Assembly: GCA_002591745.1 (NCBI GenBank)
Contig: PDLQ01000029.1
Coordinates: forward strand, 1-59,376
Source of the DNA: Lewinellaceae bacterium SD302
GTDB taxonomy: Bacteria; Bacteroidota; Bacteroidia; Chitinophagales; Saprospiraceae
DNA: 59,376 nt
Direction: 5' to 3'
Part shown: piece after piece, positions 17,739 through 26,758 of the stretch
Layout of the letters: every line of letters begins with the position of its first letter
How positions within the stretch are numbered: position 1 is the stretch's first letter
Notes under the pieces: model-generated
The model's input: only the letters and a program-made list of their open reading frames with translations
Database searches by the model: none
Told to the model about the DNA's origin: nothing
Translations under genes and position numbers: made by a program

Positions 17739-18749
17739 ATGACCTTCGCTCAACTCAAGGCTGCTTTCAAGAAAAAAGAATTCGCCCCCATTTATCTCTT
17801 CCACGGTGATGAGACTTATTACATCGATCAACTGGAAGCAGCCCTGGAAGCCACGGCTTTGCAAGAGCACGAAAAAGCATTCAACCACCAGATCATTTAC
17901 GGCAAAGATGCCGATCATCTGGCCGTAGTGGATGCCGCCCGTCGCTTTCCGATGATGGCCGAACGCCAGCTTATCGTTTTACGCGAGGCCCAGGATATGC
18001 GCAGCATCAATGAACTGGCCAATTATGCCGGACGACCGGCACCGACCACCATCCTGGCGATCTGCCATAAGCACAAGCGGGTAAAACTAAATACCAAACT
18101 CGCTAAGGCCATTAAGCAAAGCGGTGTGATCTTTGAAGCAAAAGGGCTTTACGATAATCAGGTACCTGATTGGATCGTCGGTTATTTAAAAGGAAAAAAA
18201 CACAGCGTGGAGCCGGCAGCTTCCAATCTCCTGGCGGAATATCTGGGTACTAAACTGAGCAAAATTGCCAATGAACTGGATAAATTGCTCATCAATCTGG
18301 CCCCGGGCACTACCATCACCACCAAGATCGTAGAGGAGCAGGTAGGCATATCCAAAGATTACAACGTCTTCGAATTACAAAAAGCCCTGGGCTTCAAGGA
18401 CGCCGTTAAAGTGGCTCGCATCATAAACTATTTCACCGCAAATCCGAAAGCGGGTCCGCTGCCGGTAGTTATGGCCAGTTTATACACCTATTTCTCCAAG
18501 TTGTTTCTCCTCGGCGAACTACGTGCCCGCCAGGCATCCGAGCAGGAAATCGTATCCACGCTCAAAACAAAGAGTTTTTTTCTCCGGGAGTACAACACCG
18601 CATTGCGCAATTATCCCGGTGGGCAGGTGGCCAGGGTCATCGGTTTACTGAGAGAGTATGACCTGAAAAGCAAAGGCGTTGGCAGTCTTACGGCAGCACG
18701 AACCGACGGAGAATTACTAAAGGAACTGGCTTTTAGAATAATGAGGTGA
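17739..18749 (+). CDS. holA: DNA polymerase III subunit delta
   Basis: A 336-residue protein of the usual HolA length. The N-terminus PIYLFHGDETYYIDQLEAAL is typical of the delta subunit, as are FPMMAERQLIVLREAQDM, the LSKIANELDKLLINL helix and the C-terminal domain with KAGPLPVVMASLYTYFSKLFLL. It opens the beta sliding clamp within the clamp-loader complex. It sits directly downstream of gldB. Confidence 0.92.
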   Translation: MTFAQLKAAFKKKEFAPIYLFHGDETYYIDQLEAALEATALQEHEKAFNHQIIYGKDADHLAVVDAARRFPMMAERQLIVLREAQDMRSINELANYAGRPAPTTILAICHKHKRVKLNTKLAKAIKQSGVIFEAKGLYDNQVPDWIVGYLKGKKHSVEPAASNLLAEYLGTKLSKIANELDKLLINLAPGTTITTKIVEEQVGISKDYNVFELQKALGFKDAVKVARIINYFTANPKAGPLPVVMASLYTYFSKLFLLGELRARQASEQEIVSTLKTKSFFLREYNTALRNYPGGQVARVIGLLREYDLKSKGVGSLTAARTDGELLKELAFRIMR

Positions 18750-18794
18750 TCAGGTCTGGAGTTACAAATCACTGCTCTCAAGACCTCAAGGATT

Positions 18795-19724
18795 CTAATT
18801 TCCCGTGGCCGCCGTTGCTAAATTATCTAATGCTCCGGCAATCGTAGTCAGGGTTTCCTCCAGTCCGTCTCCCAGATCGAATCGATCGGCCAGGTAATCG
18901 GGATCGTTATAGGCGACGCGTACCGTACCGTCTTCCATTTCGTAGACCAGCATTTTTTGGGGTAAGTCGAGGCTGATGCCTTGATTATTCTGCATGAGCG
19001 GAGTACCGAGATCAGGGTTACCGAAGATGATCAGTTTCGTTGGCCGAAGTTCCAGATCTACGGAGGCTGCATTGGCCTGATGGTCCAGCGAATCTACCAG
19101 GATCAGGTTTTCGTTGGTGGTGATGGCATCCACCAAAGCACTGAAAGTGGCGTCAAAGCTACGGGTACTGGTCTGCTCAATGATACCTTCATTGAATTCA
19201 GTGCCGGCCTCTCCTGCCAAAAATACACCGGTAGGGGCCGAGGCATTAACGATATTAGAAAGCGCTGTCTCGATCGGTTCCAACAGTGAGTTAGAAATAC
19301 CGTGGCGATCGCGGAGGTAGCTGACAGCGTTATAAGCCGCTACTGTTTCTCCGTTTACCTCCAGGGTCACCATTTTTTGCGGCAGGTCAAGTCCGGCAAG
19401 TTGGTTAGCCTGCATGATGGGTGTACCCAGGGTAGGATTACCGAACAGGATAGTGCGGGTAAAGGGGAGTTCAAGACCGTTGTTGGCGGCGTTTTGCTGG
19501 TGATTCACCTCAGCTACGATACCGATGGCTTCGTTGGCTGACAAAGTAGCAATGATATTGTCGTAGACCGCAACCGGGGTGGCGTTGGTGGCAAAAATAT
19601 TTACATCGTCGCCCAGTTCTTCAATCGCAAAATCATCGTTGGGGTCTTCGGAGTTGTCGTCATCATCGTCGCAGCCCAGAAAAAATAGTGATAAGAGGAA
19701 ATACAGAGGAAGTAAACGGAGCAT
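18795..19724 (-). CDS. Lipoprotein with two DUF302 domains
   Basis: A 309-residue lipoprotein with lipobox at Cys18 (SLFFLGCDDDDDN) and an acidic linker. Two DUF302 domains follow, about residues 50-155 and 175-290. Each has the family signature: LPFTRTILFGNPTLGTPIMQ in the first, LRPTKLIIFGNPDLGTPLMQ in the second, each followed by LDLPQKM. DUF302 proteins have no settled function. The two copies differ enough to be an old duplication. A copy of the recurrent TACTTTG motif lies inside the coding region at 19542-19548. Confidence 0.85.
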   Translation of the reverse strand: MLRLLPLYFLLSLFFLGCDDDDDNSEDPNDDFAIEELGDDVNIFATNATPVAVYDNIIATLSANEAIGIVAEVNHQQNAANNGLELPFTRTILFGNPTLGTPIMQANQLAGLDLPQKMVTLEVNGETVAAYNAVSYLRDRHGISNSLLEPIETALSNIVNASAPTGVFLAGEAGTEFNEGIIEQTSTRSFDATFSALVDAITTNENLILVDSLDHQANAASVDLELRPTKLIIFGNPDLGTPLMQNNQGISLDLPQKMLVYEMEDGTVRVAYNDPDYLADRFDLGDGLEETLTTIAGALDNLATAATGN

Positions 19725-19869
19725 GCTATTGATTGTGGATTTTGTAAAATTGTCTTACTGAGACTACCTTGATTCTTGGCCATAAGTTCGTTGACGATCA
19801 ATTCTGATTTGACCGAGACTTGACCGATCCTCACGGGTCAGGGTACTTATTGCATTAAACCAACCTTGC

Positions 19870-19876
19870 TACTTTG
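19870..19876 (+). promoter_or_regulatory. Recurrent TTGCTACTTTG motif upstream of pdxA
   Basis: CCTTGCTACTTTGGCAGCCA, 154 bases before pdxA. Its near-exact inverted copy (one mismatch in 19 bases) is at 19542, inside the DUF302 gene. The 305-base gap 19725-20029 also holds CTATCTTCTATGCTC at 19976-19990, a word shared with the element at 5606-5803. Confidence 0.45.
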
Positions 19877-20001
19877 GCAGCCAAATAACATAGCTTACAG
19901 CCTCTCTACCACCGAATTGACGCAAGAGATTCCCTTTAGACCAGCATCAGATCAGCAGCGTATAATTTCCACGATCTATCTTCTATGCTCTATTAAAAGC
20001 G

Positions 20002-20009
20002 TAATTTCG
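20002..20009 (+). promoter_or_regulatory. TAnnTTTG-like -7 box before pdxA
   Basis: TAATTTCG, one base from consensus, 20 bases upstream of the ATG. Confidence 0.35.
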
Positions 20010-20029
20010 CCCCTCCAAAAGAACTCCCT

Positions 20030-21160
20030 ATGAGCAAGCCCATTATCGGTATCAGCATCGGCGACCCCAACGGCATCGGCCCGGAAGTTATCCTCAAGAC
20101 CCTGGGTAACCGGGAAGTGACCAAGATCCTGACCCCCGTCATTTACGCCAGCGCTGCTTTGCTGGATGCTTGCCAGGAATTGCTCGACATTAAGATCAGC
20201 TATCAGGAAGTTACGGCCGAAGACGAGATAGTTGAGGGGAGGATCAACCTGGTGAATTGCCTGGACGAAACCATCGAGTTGAGCATCGGCCAGTCAACCG
20301 CGGCGGGAGGAAAAGTGGCCGCTTCTTCACTGGAAAAAGCAGTAGCTGACCTGAAAAGCGGCCGCATCAACGGATTGGTAACCGCCCCGATCAACAAGGC
20401 CAATATGCCCAAGGAGGATTTCCCCTTCCCCGGCCATACGGAGTTCCTCACCACCCGCCTGGAAGCTGAAACCAACCTGATGTTCCTGGTCACCGAAGAA
20501 CTTCGCGTAGGACTGGTCACCAACCACGTGCCCGTAGCTGAAGTAGCCAGACAAATATCCAAACCGCTCATCCTGGCCAAACTCGCCCAGATGGACAAGA
20601 CTTTACGGCGCGACTTCGGCATCGAAAAACCGCTTTTGGCAGTACTGGCCCTGAACCCCCACGCCGGCGACAATGGCGTCATCGGTCAGGAAGACGATAA
20701 AATCGTGCGCCCGGCCGTTTACGAGGCCAAGAGAAAAGGCCATTTGGTCATGGGGCCCTACCCCGCTGATGGTTTCTTCGGTAGTGGCAAGCACCTGAAA
20801 GTCGACGGCATCCTGGCCATGTATCATGATCAGGGCCTCGTTCCCTTCAAAGCACTTTCCTTCGGTCAAGGCGTTAACTTCACCGGTGGATTGCCCGCCA
20901 TTCGCACTTCTCCTGATCACGGCACGGCCTACGATATTGCCGGCAAAGGGGTGGCCGACGCCGGCTCTTTTCGCCAGGCACTTTTCCTGGCCCACGAAGC
21001 GGTTGTCAACCGTCGCAATTACGATGAGGATACTGCTAACCCACTTGTCCACCGGGAGCAGCCGCGTAAACCGAAGAAGAAAGGCGGTAAGCCAGGCGGG
21101 CAAAAAACTGTTGGAAAAGGAGGCTCACGGAGTGGAAAGAAAGAGCAGAAAAAGGGTTAA
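20030..21160 (+). CDS. pdxA: 4-hydroxythreonine-4-phosphate dehydrogenase
   Basis: A 376-residue PdxA, the NAD-dependent enzyme of the DXP-dependent vitamin B6 route. It opens with PIIGISIGDPNGIGPEVI and has the metal-binding histidines in FPFPGHTEFL, LALNPHAGDNG and MYHDQGLVPFKAL. The conserved GLPAIRTSPDHGTAYDIAGKG is near the end. After about residue 340 there is an extra tail of some 35 residues made almost only of Lys, Gly, Arg, Pro and Gln (PKKKGGKPGGQKTVGKGGSR), which the family normally lacks. The core enzyme looks complete. Confidence 0.93.
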   Translation: MSKPIIGISIGDPNGIGPEVILKTLGNREVTKILTPVIYASAALLDACQELLDIKISYQEVTAEDEIVEGRINLVNCLDETIELSIGQSTAAGGKVAASSLEKAVADLKSGRINGLVTAPINKANMPKEDFPFPGHTEFLTTRLEAETNLMFLVTEELRVGLVTNHVPVAEVARQISKPLILAKLAQMDKTLRRDFGIEKPLLAVLALNPHAGDNGVIGQEDDKIVRPAVYEAKRKGHLVMGPYPADGFFGSGKHLKVDGILAMYHDQGLVPFKALSFGQGVNFTGGLPAIRTSPDHGTAYDIAGKGVADAGSFRQALFLAHEAVVNRRNYDEDTANPLVHREQPRKPKKKGGKPGGQKTVGKGGSRSGKKEQKKG

Positions 21161-21180
21161 CATCCTGGCTTGAACGGCAA

Positions 21181-21390
21181 TTCCCGTCATCCATCCGGAC
21201 CATTCAGTTATCCAATGGGGTCTTAGAAGCCGAAGTTTCCATCCTGGATGTTGCGGGTAGGTTATGGCTGCAAAGTAGCAAGGTGAACGATCAACAAATA
21301 CGGATCGTTACCGGACAACTCCCCGCCGGTGTTTACTTTGTTACGGTACGCACGGTACTCGGCCAACGGACGCTACGATTTGTCAGGTAA
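21181..21390 (+). pseudogene. Orphan T9SS type A sorting domain, remnant of a cargo gene
   Basis: After the pdxA stop, the frame starting at 21181 encodes the C-terminal half of a sorting domain: SNGVLEAEVSILDVAGRLWL, then LPAGVYFVTVRTVLGQ, ending in TLRFVR and TAA at 21388. No start codon or passenger domain precedes it; upstream the frame only runs antisense-like through the pdxA tail. It looks like what is left after deletion of a cargo gene. The alternative, that it is a very short expressed peptide, seems unlikely. A TACTTTG motif copy lies inside it (21271-21277, minus strand). Confidence 0.7.
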
Positions 21391-21502
21391 ATGGATTGAA
21401 ATCTCAGATTCTGGATTTTGGGTTTTACCGCAGTGACGTATACACCGAGCCGGTAAGATCTAAGATCCAGCATCTAAAAGCAGAGCCTTGCATTCTTAAG
21501 AC

Positions 21503-22909
21503 TTACTCTTCTTCCCTGACCTCCGGCCGGCTCTCGGCAATTTTCACCGGATTCTTCAACCAGATATCGCGTTGTGGGAAAGGAATTTCCACTCCGTGGC
21601 TACGGAAAGCCGAGTCGATAAGGAAGCGCAGGTCGCTACGAATATCTTCTACCCGTTCCAGGTCGTTGCGTTTGACGAAAAACAGCAGATCAAAATTCAG
21701 GGAAGAATCCCCAAATTCAAGGAAGCGGACAAAGGGCTTCGGGTTCCGAATAACCTGGCCGTGGGTTTCGGCGGCGTCCAGCAGGAGTTTTTTTACCAGA
21801 CTGGTATCCGATCCGTAAGCGACGCCAACGCCAACGTGAAAGCGCGTCCGGTTGCTGGCCTGGCTCCAGTTGACTACACTCTCCCCGATCAGCTTGCTGT
21901 TCGGTACGTAAAGCAGGATATTATCACGGGTGGCAACCTGACTCGTGCGGGCTCCGATCTTTCTGACGGTACCTACCTGGTCCGGCCCGCCCATATCCAG
22001 CACATCGCCCACTTTGACGGAGCGTTCGAAAAGAATGATGATGCCGCAGATCAAGTCGTTAAAAGTCTGCTGCAAGCCAATACCGATACCGACCAGAAGG
22101 GCGGCCGCACCCGTCCAGATACCAATCAGACTGAAACCAGCGGTTTGCAATACCAGTAGTATCCCGATCAGGTAGGCAAAATAAGTCAATAATCGATCTA
22201 GTGCGTATTGGGAACCCTGGTCTACCTTAGCCCTGCGGTAATAGCCGGCCAGGGCGAAACGGGTCGCTACTAGTATAGCTAACCGGACAATAAAAAGAAC
22301 CAGCGCGGCGCTAAGAAAATTTTGGATAAACACTACTGTTTCGTGGTCGGTTCCCAGTCCTAGTTTGAACAACGCCAAGTTGGTTGCCCCCACGTCGCCG
22401 GCAATTACCATGATTGCCAGCGTGTAAACTACGGGCCTAACTGATCCGCTCACCCGCTTAGCCATATCCTCTTCGCTGGCGGCTCCTTTCACGCGGTTGC
22501 GGTGGTACCATTGTACCAGAAACTCTTCGATAAACCAATCTACCAGCCCCGCGAATACTAGAATCAGCGCTGCTTTCATGATGGTGCTGATCCGAATCCG
22601 CAAAAAGCGGGTATCGTCTTCAAACTCGTGTTCGTACTGAAAGAGCAGAAAGTCAAGATCCAGTACCCGCAGAATCGCAATGATGCTGAAGACAATCACG
22701 CCACTAAGAATTACCCGCTTGGCCCGGGGGTGGAGTTCAGAGGAAATGTGCTCCCGATTATAAAATCTCGGCAGCAACCACTTTAACAGCAAATATCCAA
22801 GTAGTGAGAACCCACCGACGGCACCAACAATTTTTAGCAGCTGCCCCAGATCAACGGTCAGTTTCCCGATTGTGAATAATTCCTGGCTGGTATATTGGGT
22901 GAAATCCAT
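21503..22909 (-). CDS. Mechanosensitive ion channel, MscS family
   Basis: A 468-residue inner-membrane protein with about five hydrophobic segments before the MscS core. The pore-lining helix is GAAALLVGIGIGLQQTFNDL, followed by the beta domain (LFERSVKVGDVLDMGG, RDNILLYVPNSKLIGESVVNW) and the C-terminal alpha/beta domain (GVGVAYGSDTSLVKKLLLDA). Such channels open under membrane tension to release solutes in osmotic downshock. The extended N-terminal region is common in larger MscS homologues. Single gene. Confidence 0.9.
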   Translation of the reverse strand: MDFTQYTSQELFTIGKLTVDLGQLLKIVGAVGGFSLLGYLLLKWLLPRFYNREHISSELHPRAKRVILSGVIVFSIIAILRVLDLDFLLFQYEHEFEDDTRFLRIRISTIMKAALILVFAGLVDWFIEEFLVQWYHRNRVKGAASEEDMAKRVSGSVRPVVYTLAIMVIAGDVGATNLALFKLGLGTDHETVVFIQNFLSAALVLFIVRLAILVATRFALAGYYRRAKVDQGSQYALDRLLTYFAYLIGILLVLQTAGFSLIGIWTGAAALLVGIGIGLQQTFNDLICGIIILFERSVKVGDVLDMGGPDQVGTVRKIGARTSQVATRDNILLYVPNSKLIGESVVNWSQASNRTRFHVGVGVAYGSDTSLVKKLLLDAAETHGQVIRNPKPFVRFLEFGDSSLNFDLLFFVKRNDLERVEDIRSDLRFLIDSAFRSHGVEIPFPQRDIWLKNPVKIAESRPEVREEE

Positions 22910-23064
22910 TAAGGGTAAAAATAGTCGAAAAATTTAAAGATGAATAAACGGGTGTAAGAATACGAAACGGAAGACTACCGCTTCGGCGGATATACCTGAA
23001 TTATTGTCCTTTTATTCACTCGACTCTTCTTTCATCAGAACAATCGGCTCTCCAGAAACCTTGC

Positions 23065-23071
23065 TACATTG
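23065..23071 (+). promoter_or_regulatory. Recurrent motif variant 18 bases before the adenine deaminase start
   Basis: CCTTGCTACATTGTTAGCCA fits the recurrent motif with one change (TACATTG). Its TA-TTG core lies where a -7 box for a short-leader transcript would be. Confidence 0.45.
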
Positions 23072-23088
23072 TTAGCCAAAACCACCCC

Positions 23089-24729
23089 ATGCCCCAGGAA
23101 ATTAAGGGTCGCCTCGTCGACCTCGACACCAAGACCATTTACGGCGCTATCGTTCGCGTTAACGACGAAGGCTACATCACCGAAATTGAAAAAGATCCCG
23201 GAAGGGACAAGCGCGGGTGGTTCATCCTGCCCGGCTTTGTAGATGCTCACGTACACATCGAAAGCAGTATGTTAGTGCCCACCGAATTTGCTAAGATGGC
23301 GGTAGTACACGGTACGGTGGCCACCGTTTCCGACCCCCATGAGATTGCCAACGTGCTCGGCCTGAAAGGGGTGGAATACATGCTGAATAACGCCGCCAAG
23401 ACCCCGCTGAGCATCAATTTCGGTGCCCCCAGCTGCGTGCCCGCCACCAGTTTCGAAACCGCCGGAGCTACCCTGGACGCTCAGGCCGTGGAACAACTAT
23501 TGCAACGCGACGACATCCGCTACCTCAGTGAAGTCATGAACTACCCCGGCGTACTTAACAAAGACCCCGAAGTAATGGCCAAGATTGCCGTTGCCCATCG
23601 ATTGGGCAAAATGGTCGATGGACATGCCCCCGGCCTGCGCGGTGATCAAGCCCGTGCCTACGCCGCCGCCGGCATTACCACCGACCACGAGTGTTTTACC
23701 GTAGAAGAAGCCCGTGACAAACTGGCCGCCGGCATGAAAGTCATTATCCGTGAAGGCAGTGCTGCCCGTAACTACACGGCACTCCACGAACTGATCGACG
23801 AATTTCCGGACCAGCTCATGTTCTGTACCGACGACAGCCACCCCAATGACCTGATGGGCGGCCACATCAATCGCCACGTCATCCGTGCCATCCATGATCG
23901 TCATGACCTGTGGAACGTTCTTAAAATCGCTTGCCGCAATCCCGTCGAACACTACGGACTGAACATCGGCCAACTCCGCGTTGGCGATCGGGCCGACCTG
24001 ATCCAGATAGACGACTTGCGGGCCTTTGGCATAATGGCTACCTATATCAAAGGGCAAAAGGTTGCGGAAGCCGGGGCACATCGTTTGCCGGTACACGTAG
24101 AAGAGGTCATTAACCATTTCAATTGCCAGCCCATCAATCCGGAACAGTTGCGGGTGCCGGCCAACGGCAAAAAGATCCGTGTCATCACCGTCACCGACGG
24201 AGAGTTGATCACCGGCAGTACAACCCTCGCTCCTACTACTTACGATGGTGAAGTAGTGACTGCCCCGGAGCGCGATCTTTTAAAAATAGTCGTCATCAAC
24301 CGCTACGAACCGGCTCCCCCAGCCGTAGCCTTCGTCCAGGGGATGAAACTACAACGTGGGGCTATTGCCAGCAGCGTAGCCCACGACAGCCACAATATAG
24401 TAGTGGTGGGCGTTGATGATGAAAGCATTTGTACCGTTGCCAACGCCGTGATCGCCGAGCAGGGGGGTATCGCCGCCGGCCGCGATGAATACCTCGAAGT
24501 TCTTCCCTTGCCCGTTGCCGGCATTATGACCAACAAGCGTGGCCCAAAAGTGGCCGCCCGTTATAGCGAGATCAGTGGTTTCGCCCGCCGAAAGTTGCGT
24601 TGTGGACTAGAGGCGCCGTTCATGACCCTTTCATTCCTGGCCCTGCTGGTGATCCCGGAACTAAAACTGAGCGACCGGGGCTTGTTTGACGGGGGCCAGT
24701 TCGGATTCGTTGATCTTTGGATGGAATAA
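23089..24729 (+). CDS. ade: Adenine deaminase
   Basis: A 546-residue amidohydrolase of the Ade family, which converts adenine to hypoxanthine in purine salvage. Metal ligands are visible: the HxH in PGFVDAHVHIESSML near residue 50, further histidines in MVDGHAPGLRG and TTDHECFT, and the late Asp in FCTDDSHPNDL. The C-terminal domain includes VGVDDESICTVANAV and LPLPVAGIMTNK, as in full-length Ade. Length is normal. The ATG lies close to a copy of the recurrent motif. Confidence 0.94.
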   Translation: MPQEIKGRLVDLDTKTIYGAIVRVNDEGYITEIEKDPGRDKRGWFILPGFVDAHVHIESSMLVPTEFAKMAVVHGTVATVSDPHEIANVLGLKGVEYMLNNAAKTPLSINFGAPSCVPATSFETAGATLDAQAVEQLLQRDDIRYLSEVMNYPGVLNKDPEVMAKIAVAHRLGKMVDGHAPGLRGDQARAYAAAGITTDHECFTVEEARDKLAAGMKVIIREGSAARNYTALHELIDEFPDQLMFCTDDSHPNDLMGGHINRHVIRAIHDRHDLWNVLKIACRNPVEHYGLNIGQLRVGDRADLIQIDDLRAFGIMATYIKGQKVAEAGAHRLPVHVEEVINHFNCQPINPEQLRVPANGKKIRVITVTDGELITGSTTLAPTTYDGEVVTAPERDLLKIVVINRYEPAPPAVAFVQGMKLQRGAIASSVAHDSHNIVVVGVDDESICTVANAVIAEQGGIAAGRDEYLEVLPLPVAGIMTNKRGPKVAARYSEISGFARRKLRCGLEAPFMTLSFLALLVIPELKLSDRGLFDGGQFGFVDLWME

Positions 24730-24854
24730 AGAGATGTAAGAAGGCTCGTGGCATTCGCCACTGCGTAGGAGTGCAGCAAAAAGTGACTTGTAAGCTCGTA
24801 GAAATAGACCCCGAATTCGCCCTCGGCTCATCATATTTCTGAAACCCAAGTGAC

Positions 24855-24873
24855 GTTTCGCCAAGGGCGAAAC
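24855..24873 (+). other. Short hairpin between ade and the RsmI-like gene
   Basis: GTTTCGCC and GGCGAAAC form an 8-base stem with a 3-base loop. It is not followed by a T-run, so it is not a clear terminator. Confidence 0.35.
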
Positions 24874-24963
24874 AAAGACTTATTCCTACGGGCACACACG
24901 CCAAATGAGCGTATACTTCCTATGCAGCGAACGAAGTGAGCAAGCAATTTTATGTCAATTCTC

Positions 24964-24971
24964 TAACTTTA
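24964..24971 (+). promoter_or_regulatory. TAnnTTTG-like -7 box deciding the RsmI-like start
   Basis: TAACTTTA, one base from consensus, ends 12 bases before the ATG at 24984. It makes the in-frame GTG at 24936 an unlikely start. Confidence 0.4.
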
Positions 24972-24983
24972 CAAAAAAGAAAA

Positions 24984-25703
24984 ATGCCCACCAAAAAAGG
25001 CAAACTATACCTCATCCCCACTCCCCTTGGTGAAGACAGTTACGCCCCCATCCCCGAACAAACGCTGGCCATCGCCCGGGAATTACGGGTATTTGTGGTA
25101 GAAAAGGGGAAAGTTGCTCGCCGCTACCTCAAAGATTTCGGGCTGACGGCACCGCTGCAAGAATGCCGCTACTTTGAACTGAACAAATTCACCGAGGAAC
25201 AAGATATTCCAACTTTTCTGGAACCGGCCTTGAAAGAAGGATTGGATATCGGCTTACTGTCAGACGCCGGGGCACCGGGAGTAGCCGACCCCGGAGCACG
25301 AGTCGTGCGGCTGGCCCACGAGTTGGATATTGAGGTGGTGCCATTAACTGGCCCGTCTTCCATTTTACTGGGGCTAATGGCTGCGGGTTTAGATGGCCAG
25401 CGCTTTCGTTTTCACGGCTATCTGAGTCCTAAGCGGCCACAACTTGCCCAGGCCCTGCAAAAACTGGAGCGAGAAAGCCGTAAAGCCAAGCAGACCGAAA
25501 TTTTTATCGAGGCCCCTTACCGCAATGATGCCGTTTTTGAAACCGCACTACAGGCACTATCACCCACCACCGATTTTAGCGTGGCGACTGACCTGACCCT
25601 GGATAGTCAGTACGTATGCACTAAAAGTATCGCGGCCTGGCAAAAAGTAACAGCGCCGGCACTGCATAAGCGGCCGACGCTGTTTCTGTTACTGGCGCGA
25701 TAA
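24984..25703 (+). CDS. RsmI-like tetrapyrrole-methylase-family methyltransferase
   Basis: With the ATG at 24984 the product is 239 residues, beginning MPTKKGKLYLIPTPLGED. The SAM-binding pattern is present in GLLSDAGAPGVADPGARVV and VVPLTGPSSILLGLMAAG, with FHGYLSPKRP and IFIEAPYRN further on. RsmI 2'-O-methylates C1402 of 16S rRNA. This shorter Bacteroidota form, with a Glu-Lys pair instead of the usual DTR-type motif near the start, may have another substrate. The GTG at 24936 would add 16 residues but lies upstream of the -7 box. Confidence 0.8.
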   Translation: MPTKKGKLYLIPTPLGEDSYAPIPEQTLAIARELRVFVVEKGKVARRYLKDFGLTAPLQECRYFELNKFTEEQDIPTFLEPALKEGLDIGLLSDAGAPGVADPGARVVRLAHELDIEVVPLTGPSSILLGLMAAGLDGQRFRFHGYLSPKRPQLAQALQKLERESRKAKQTEIFIEAPYRNDAVFETALQALSPTTDFSVATDLTLDSQYVCTKSIAAWQKVTAPALHKRPTLFLLLAR

Positions 25704-25743
25704 AGTCACGCTCGGTAAGTTGTGGATAAGTGTTTGTTTAAAT

Positions 25744-26343
25744 CTAGCTGTTGCCGGCACCGGTGGCGCGGCTACTGGTTGTGCTGGAACTGCCACGGGT
25801 AGCGCGGGAGCCGGAGGTCGTTCTGCTGCTGCGAGTAGTGGTCGTGGTCGTTCGGCGGCGGGCATTGGAACTTGGTTCACAGCCGTTGCGATTACGGTTA
25901 CGGTTAGCGTCGGAACGGCTGCGTTCGGCGGCCCGGGCGGAGCGGTTGGCATTTCCCTGACTTTTTGAGACCCGGCTGCTGGTCGTCTGGCTATTAGTGG
26001 CACGGCTACTGGTGGCACGGCTGGTCTTGGTCGTCTGCTTGCTGGCATGGCTGCTGGCCTTGGTCGCTGGCTTGGTCTGATCAGCACGAGAGGTCGTACT
26101 CGCTTTGCTGGCTCCCTTGTCATAAGGCTGCAGTACGCCGCCGCTGGACTTGCTGGCGGAAGTAGCTGTCTTTGCCTTTTTGTTTGAGTTGACGAGCACC
26201 AATTTGTCGTTTACGGCAGGCTGGGTGGACGTACTATTGTTAATGCCGGTAGACTGGACTCTGCCGAGGACCTGGGCTTGCAAACCTACGGTAAAGGTTA
26301 AAGCCAAAGCAACAACGAGGAAAGAAAGGAATCGGTTTTTCAT
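25744..26343 (-). CDS. Secreted low-complexity Ser/Thr/Arg-rich protein
   Basis: A 199-residue protein with a good signal peptide ending in TVGLQAQ. The rest is almost entirely Ser, Thr, Arg, Ala, Asn and Lys, with runs such as RRRTTTTTTRSSRTTSGSR. The only cysteine is in NGCEPSS. No domain is recognised. It is probably a disordered, strongly basic exported protein; a structural or surface-binding role is a guess. The opposite strand is also open, but that Gly/Ala-rich frame has no signal or family and is taken as a shadow. A copy of the recurrent motif lies 97 bases upstream. Confidence 0.6.
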   Translation of the reverse strand: MKNRFLSFLVVALALTFTVGLQAQVLGRVQSTGINNSTSTQPAVNDKLVLVNSNKKAKTATSASKSSGGVLQPYDKGASKASTTSRADQTKPATKASSHASKQTTKTSRATSSRATNSQTTSSRVSKSQGNANRSARAAERSRSDANRNRNRNGCEPSSNARRRTTTTTTRSSRTTSGSRATRGSSSTTSSRATGAGNS

Positions 26344-26439
26344 AGTACAATCAGTTTTGTTACACCCTTTAAACGGGGGAGTACTACGAAATAAACTTAC
26401 CGAAAGATTAAGGTTTACTCAAGGTTTTGTTATGGCTAT

Positions 26440-26446
26440 CAAAGTA
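26440..26446 (-). promoter_or_regulatory. Recurrent motif, minus strand, before the low-complexity gene
   Basis: On the minus strand it reads CACTGCTACTTTGATAGCCA. With the site at 26617 it forms a divergent pair in the 415-base gap 26344-26758, each pointing to its own gene. Nothing else is recognised in that gap. Confidence 0.45.
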
Positions 26447-26616
26447 GCAGTGTTTATTGGTCATTTCGTCGGCAATGATGGACCTTTGCGGCCTGATTTT
26501 ACTGTACCGGCATCAGCTTATCCTATAAAGTTGGCATGCGCTCAGCCGACGAATCAGCTCTCGTTTTCACGTTTCGGTGGAGGACGTCCGGCTTCTTTAT
26601 CACCGAAAAACATTGC

Positions 26617-26623
26617 TACTTTG
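26617..26623 (+). promoter_or_regulatory. Recurrent motif, plus strand, before the DUF2853 gene
   Basis: CATTGCTACTTTGAAGTCAA, 136 bases upstream of the DUF2853 start. Confidence 0.45.
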
Positions 26624-26758
26624 AAGTCAAAATTTAATTTAATCCACAAGACATATATCAATTGCCCCTGATTTATTAGTTTTAAGGATATCTATTCACC
26701 TACCTGAAGGGCGTTTCGCCGCGTCCGTATTCAGATGTAAACCGAAAAAGCACAGATT

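Noticed and set aside
25720..25968. Gly/Ala-rich plus-strand frame opposite the low-complexity gene
   Set aside because: It has no signal peptide or family; the minus-strand frame has a clean signal peptide and an upstream motif.
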